From assembly GCA_902597545.1 (NCBI GenBank), contig CACJYD010000002.1, positions 1 to 64,000 of the forward strand: a stretch of DNA of 64,000 nt, given 5' to 3'. This DNA is from an uncultured Bacteroidota bacterium (GTDB taxonomy: Bacteria; Bacteroidota; Bacteroidia; Flavobacteriales; Flavobacteriaceae). Positions 62,850 through 64,000 of the stretch are shown one piece after another. The notes under the pieces are model-generated. The model was not told the origin of the DNA and made no database searches. It saw only the letters and a program-made list of their open reading frames with translations. Position 1 is the stretch's first letter. The number at the start of each line of letters is the position of its first letter. The translations under genes and the position numbers were made by a program.

Positions 62850-63732
62850 TCTTTTTTTTATTCACCATATAAACCCCAATTAATATAATTGCTGCTGCAA
62901 AATATTGCATTAAGGTTAGTATCTCTCCGTCTAATAATGCCCAAAAAATTGCAACGATAGGCATTGTATATGTAACTGCTGAAGCGAATAATGGTGAAGC
63001 TATTTTAACGAACTTGTTAAATAAAGTCTGAGCTATTGCACTACTGAAAACACCCAAAATAAAAATAAATAAAATTGAGGTTTTAACTTCTGAATCATTA
63101 AAGTTTAAAGATGTAAAATCCGAAAGAAAAAGTACAACTAATGCTGGTGGAGAAATGGATAAAAAAATACCTGCTGTTACAGCCTCAGGTGGTATTTCCG
63201 TAAGGTATTTTTTTATTAAGTTAACTGATGCAGCATATCCAACAGTGGTCATAAAGACAAAAAATGAATAAAAAATGTTTGTATCTGAGTTAGTTTCTTT
63301 TGCCTCATAAAGCAATAATATTGATCCTACCAGTCCAACAAATAATCCTAACAATTGCTTGGTTGTAAATGTTAGACTGAAAAAAATAATTCCAATAATC
63401 AACGTATTTATTGGTGTTACTGTTGTAATTATTGATGCTAATCCACTTTCAATTTCTGTTTGACCATAACTAATTAAGTATACAGGGAAAAAAGTTCCAA
63501 AATAAGCTGTAATAATTATCCATTTCCAACTTTTCTTAGGTATTTTTTTTAAAGAATTAAATGAGTAAATACCAATTGCGGTTGCTGCAAAAATCATCCT
63601 TAAACTTGCCAACTGAAATGCAGTCAGACCAACTAAACCCTTTTTTATAAGAATAAAAGAGCTACCCCAAATTATCGATAAAACAGCTAAATACAACCAT
63701 CTCTTATTGTTTTCACTTATTTGACCAATCAA
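62842..63732 (-). CDS. EamA-family (DMT) transporter
   Basis: A 296-residue inner-membrane protein with ten helices in two EamA repeats. The first repeat starts AVLSIIWGSSFILIKKGLVGLTAFQLASLR, and the second includes FNKFVKIASPLFASAVTYTMPIVAIFWALLDGE. The substrate is unknown; relatives export amino acids or metabolites. The start is TTG at 63732, fitting homologues, and overlaps gldD by 20 bases. The end overlaps the M16 gene by 8 bases, convergently. Confidence 0.9.
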   Translation of the reverse strand: MIGQISENNKRWLYLAVLSIIWGSSFILIKKGLVGLTAFQLASLRMIFAATAIGIYSFNSLKKIPKKSWKWIIITAYFGTFFPVYLISYGQTEIESGLASIITTVTPINTLIIGIIFFSLTFTTKQLLGLFVGLVGSILLLYEAKETNSDTNIFYSFFVFMTTVGYAASVNLIKKYLTEIPPEAVTAGIFLSISPPALVVLFLSDFTSLNFNDSEVKTSILFIFILGVFSSAIAQTLFNKFVKIASPLFASAVTYTMPIVAIFWALLDGEILTLMQYFAAAIILIGVYMVNKKKTS

Positions 63733-64000
63733 AACTTTCTATGATTTTTTTTATATCGTTGCGAATATAATGTATGTAAGGCAATAATGAATCATAATTT
63801 GGTTTTGAATCAAATAATAAACTAGCAGATAAAAAATTCTGCATAGAATCAGTTATAAAAAATTGAATATTTGATGGTGCATCACCCACAAAAAAATAAA
63901 CTCTAGAAAACACATCCTTGTATTGATTTGAATACTCACTTGTTAAAATTTGATCAGCAAATTCAGAATTATTAAAAACTTTTTCATCAAATTTTTTAGA
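63713..64000 (-). CDS. gldD: gliding motility lipoprotein GldD, C-terminal part (5' cut by window edge)
   Basis: The frame is open through the right edge, so the gene starts beyond the window and the GTG at 63913 is internal. About 95 C-terminal residues are visible. The stretch VGDAPSNIQFFITDS, FLSASLLFDSKPNYDSLLP and YIRNDIKKIIESFDW matches the remembered GldD C-terminus (NAaSQSQFYVTDS, FLTGSLYF, KPNYDS, NDIRHIMET). GldD is a lipoprotein needed for gliding and type IX secretion. It overlaps the transporter gene downstream by 20 bases. Confidence 0.85.
   Translation of the reverse strand, partial: SKKFDEKVFNNSEFADQILTSEYSNQYKDVFSRVYFFVGDAPSNIQFFITDSMQNFLSASLLFDSKPNYDSLLPYIHYIRNDIKKIIESFDWSNK

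Overview
This window looks like a chromosome segment from a marine-type member of the Flavobacteriia (Bacteroidota). The evidence is a visibly AT-rich, very compact sequence, a gldKLMN gliding/type IX secretion cluster plus a gldD end, several Bacteroidota-only families (DUF3127, DUF3098, DUF4136, HExxH metalloproteases of the DUF5117/5118 type), promoter-like sites of the Bacteroidota form TTTG-N18-22-TAnnTTTG, and almost no Shine-Dalgarno sequences. About 58 protein genes, one tRNA, one riboswitch and four clear terminators were identified. Genes abut or overlap. No gene-free stretch exceeds about 180 bases, and no insertion sequence, prophage, CRISPR array or broken gene was seen.

Layout: 1-13.4 kb carries a partial beta-propeller-like gene, lipB, lysS, an outer metalloprotease, a glucosaminidase/LysM lipoprotein, a DUF4136 lipoprotein, alaS, an M23 peptidase, a MerR-type regulator and the GTPases der and era. 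13.4-15.8 kb holds the initiator tRNA and aconitase. 15.8-25.8 kb, all on the minus strand, reads in transcription order topA, an arginase-fold pseudoenzyme, gldK, gldL, gldM, gldN and three tandem NTF2/SnoaL-like lipoproteins. 25.9-33.6 kb (plus) holds miaB, a sigma-54 activator, lptE, a TPR-like gene, secG, groES, groEL and purH. 33.6-39.1 kb is the rod-shape operon mreB-mreC-mreD-mrdA-rodA. 39.1-47 kb has a lone DppC-like permease with a Prc protease, surE-lpxB and leuS. 47-51.5 kb has ftsX, DUF3098, uppP and truB facing aat, DUF3127, HIT and greA.

51.5-59.3 kb is the most distinctive part. In minus-strand order it runs rplU-rpmA, a phosphopantetheinyl transferase, a PnuC-type transporter, a NadR-like kinase, a small His-rich membrane protein, a TonB receptor with two His/Asp-rich loops (probably zinc), and a second TonB receptor under a TPP riboswitch (probably thiamine or a precursor). 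Beyond it lie a two-subunit M16 peptidase pair (59.4-62.8 kb), an EamA transporter and the 3' end of gldD at the right edge.

No entirely new multi-gene system is evident. The best candidates for undescribed biology are the paired metal/thiamine uptake region, the arginase-like protein beside gldK that has lost most metal ligands, the triplet of NTF2-like lipoproteins downstream of gldN, a Rieske-fold lipoprotein without its histidine ligands, and a hairpin/T-tract leader in front of greA. All assignments come from reading the sequence and remembered family features; no searches were run.
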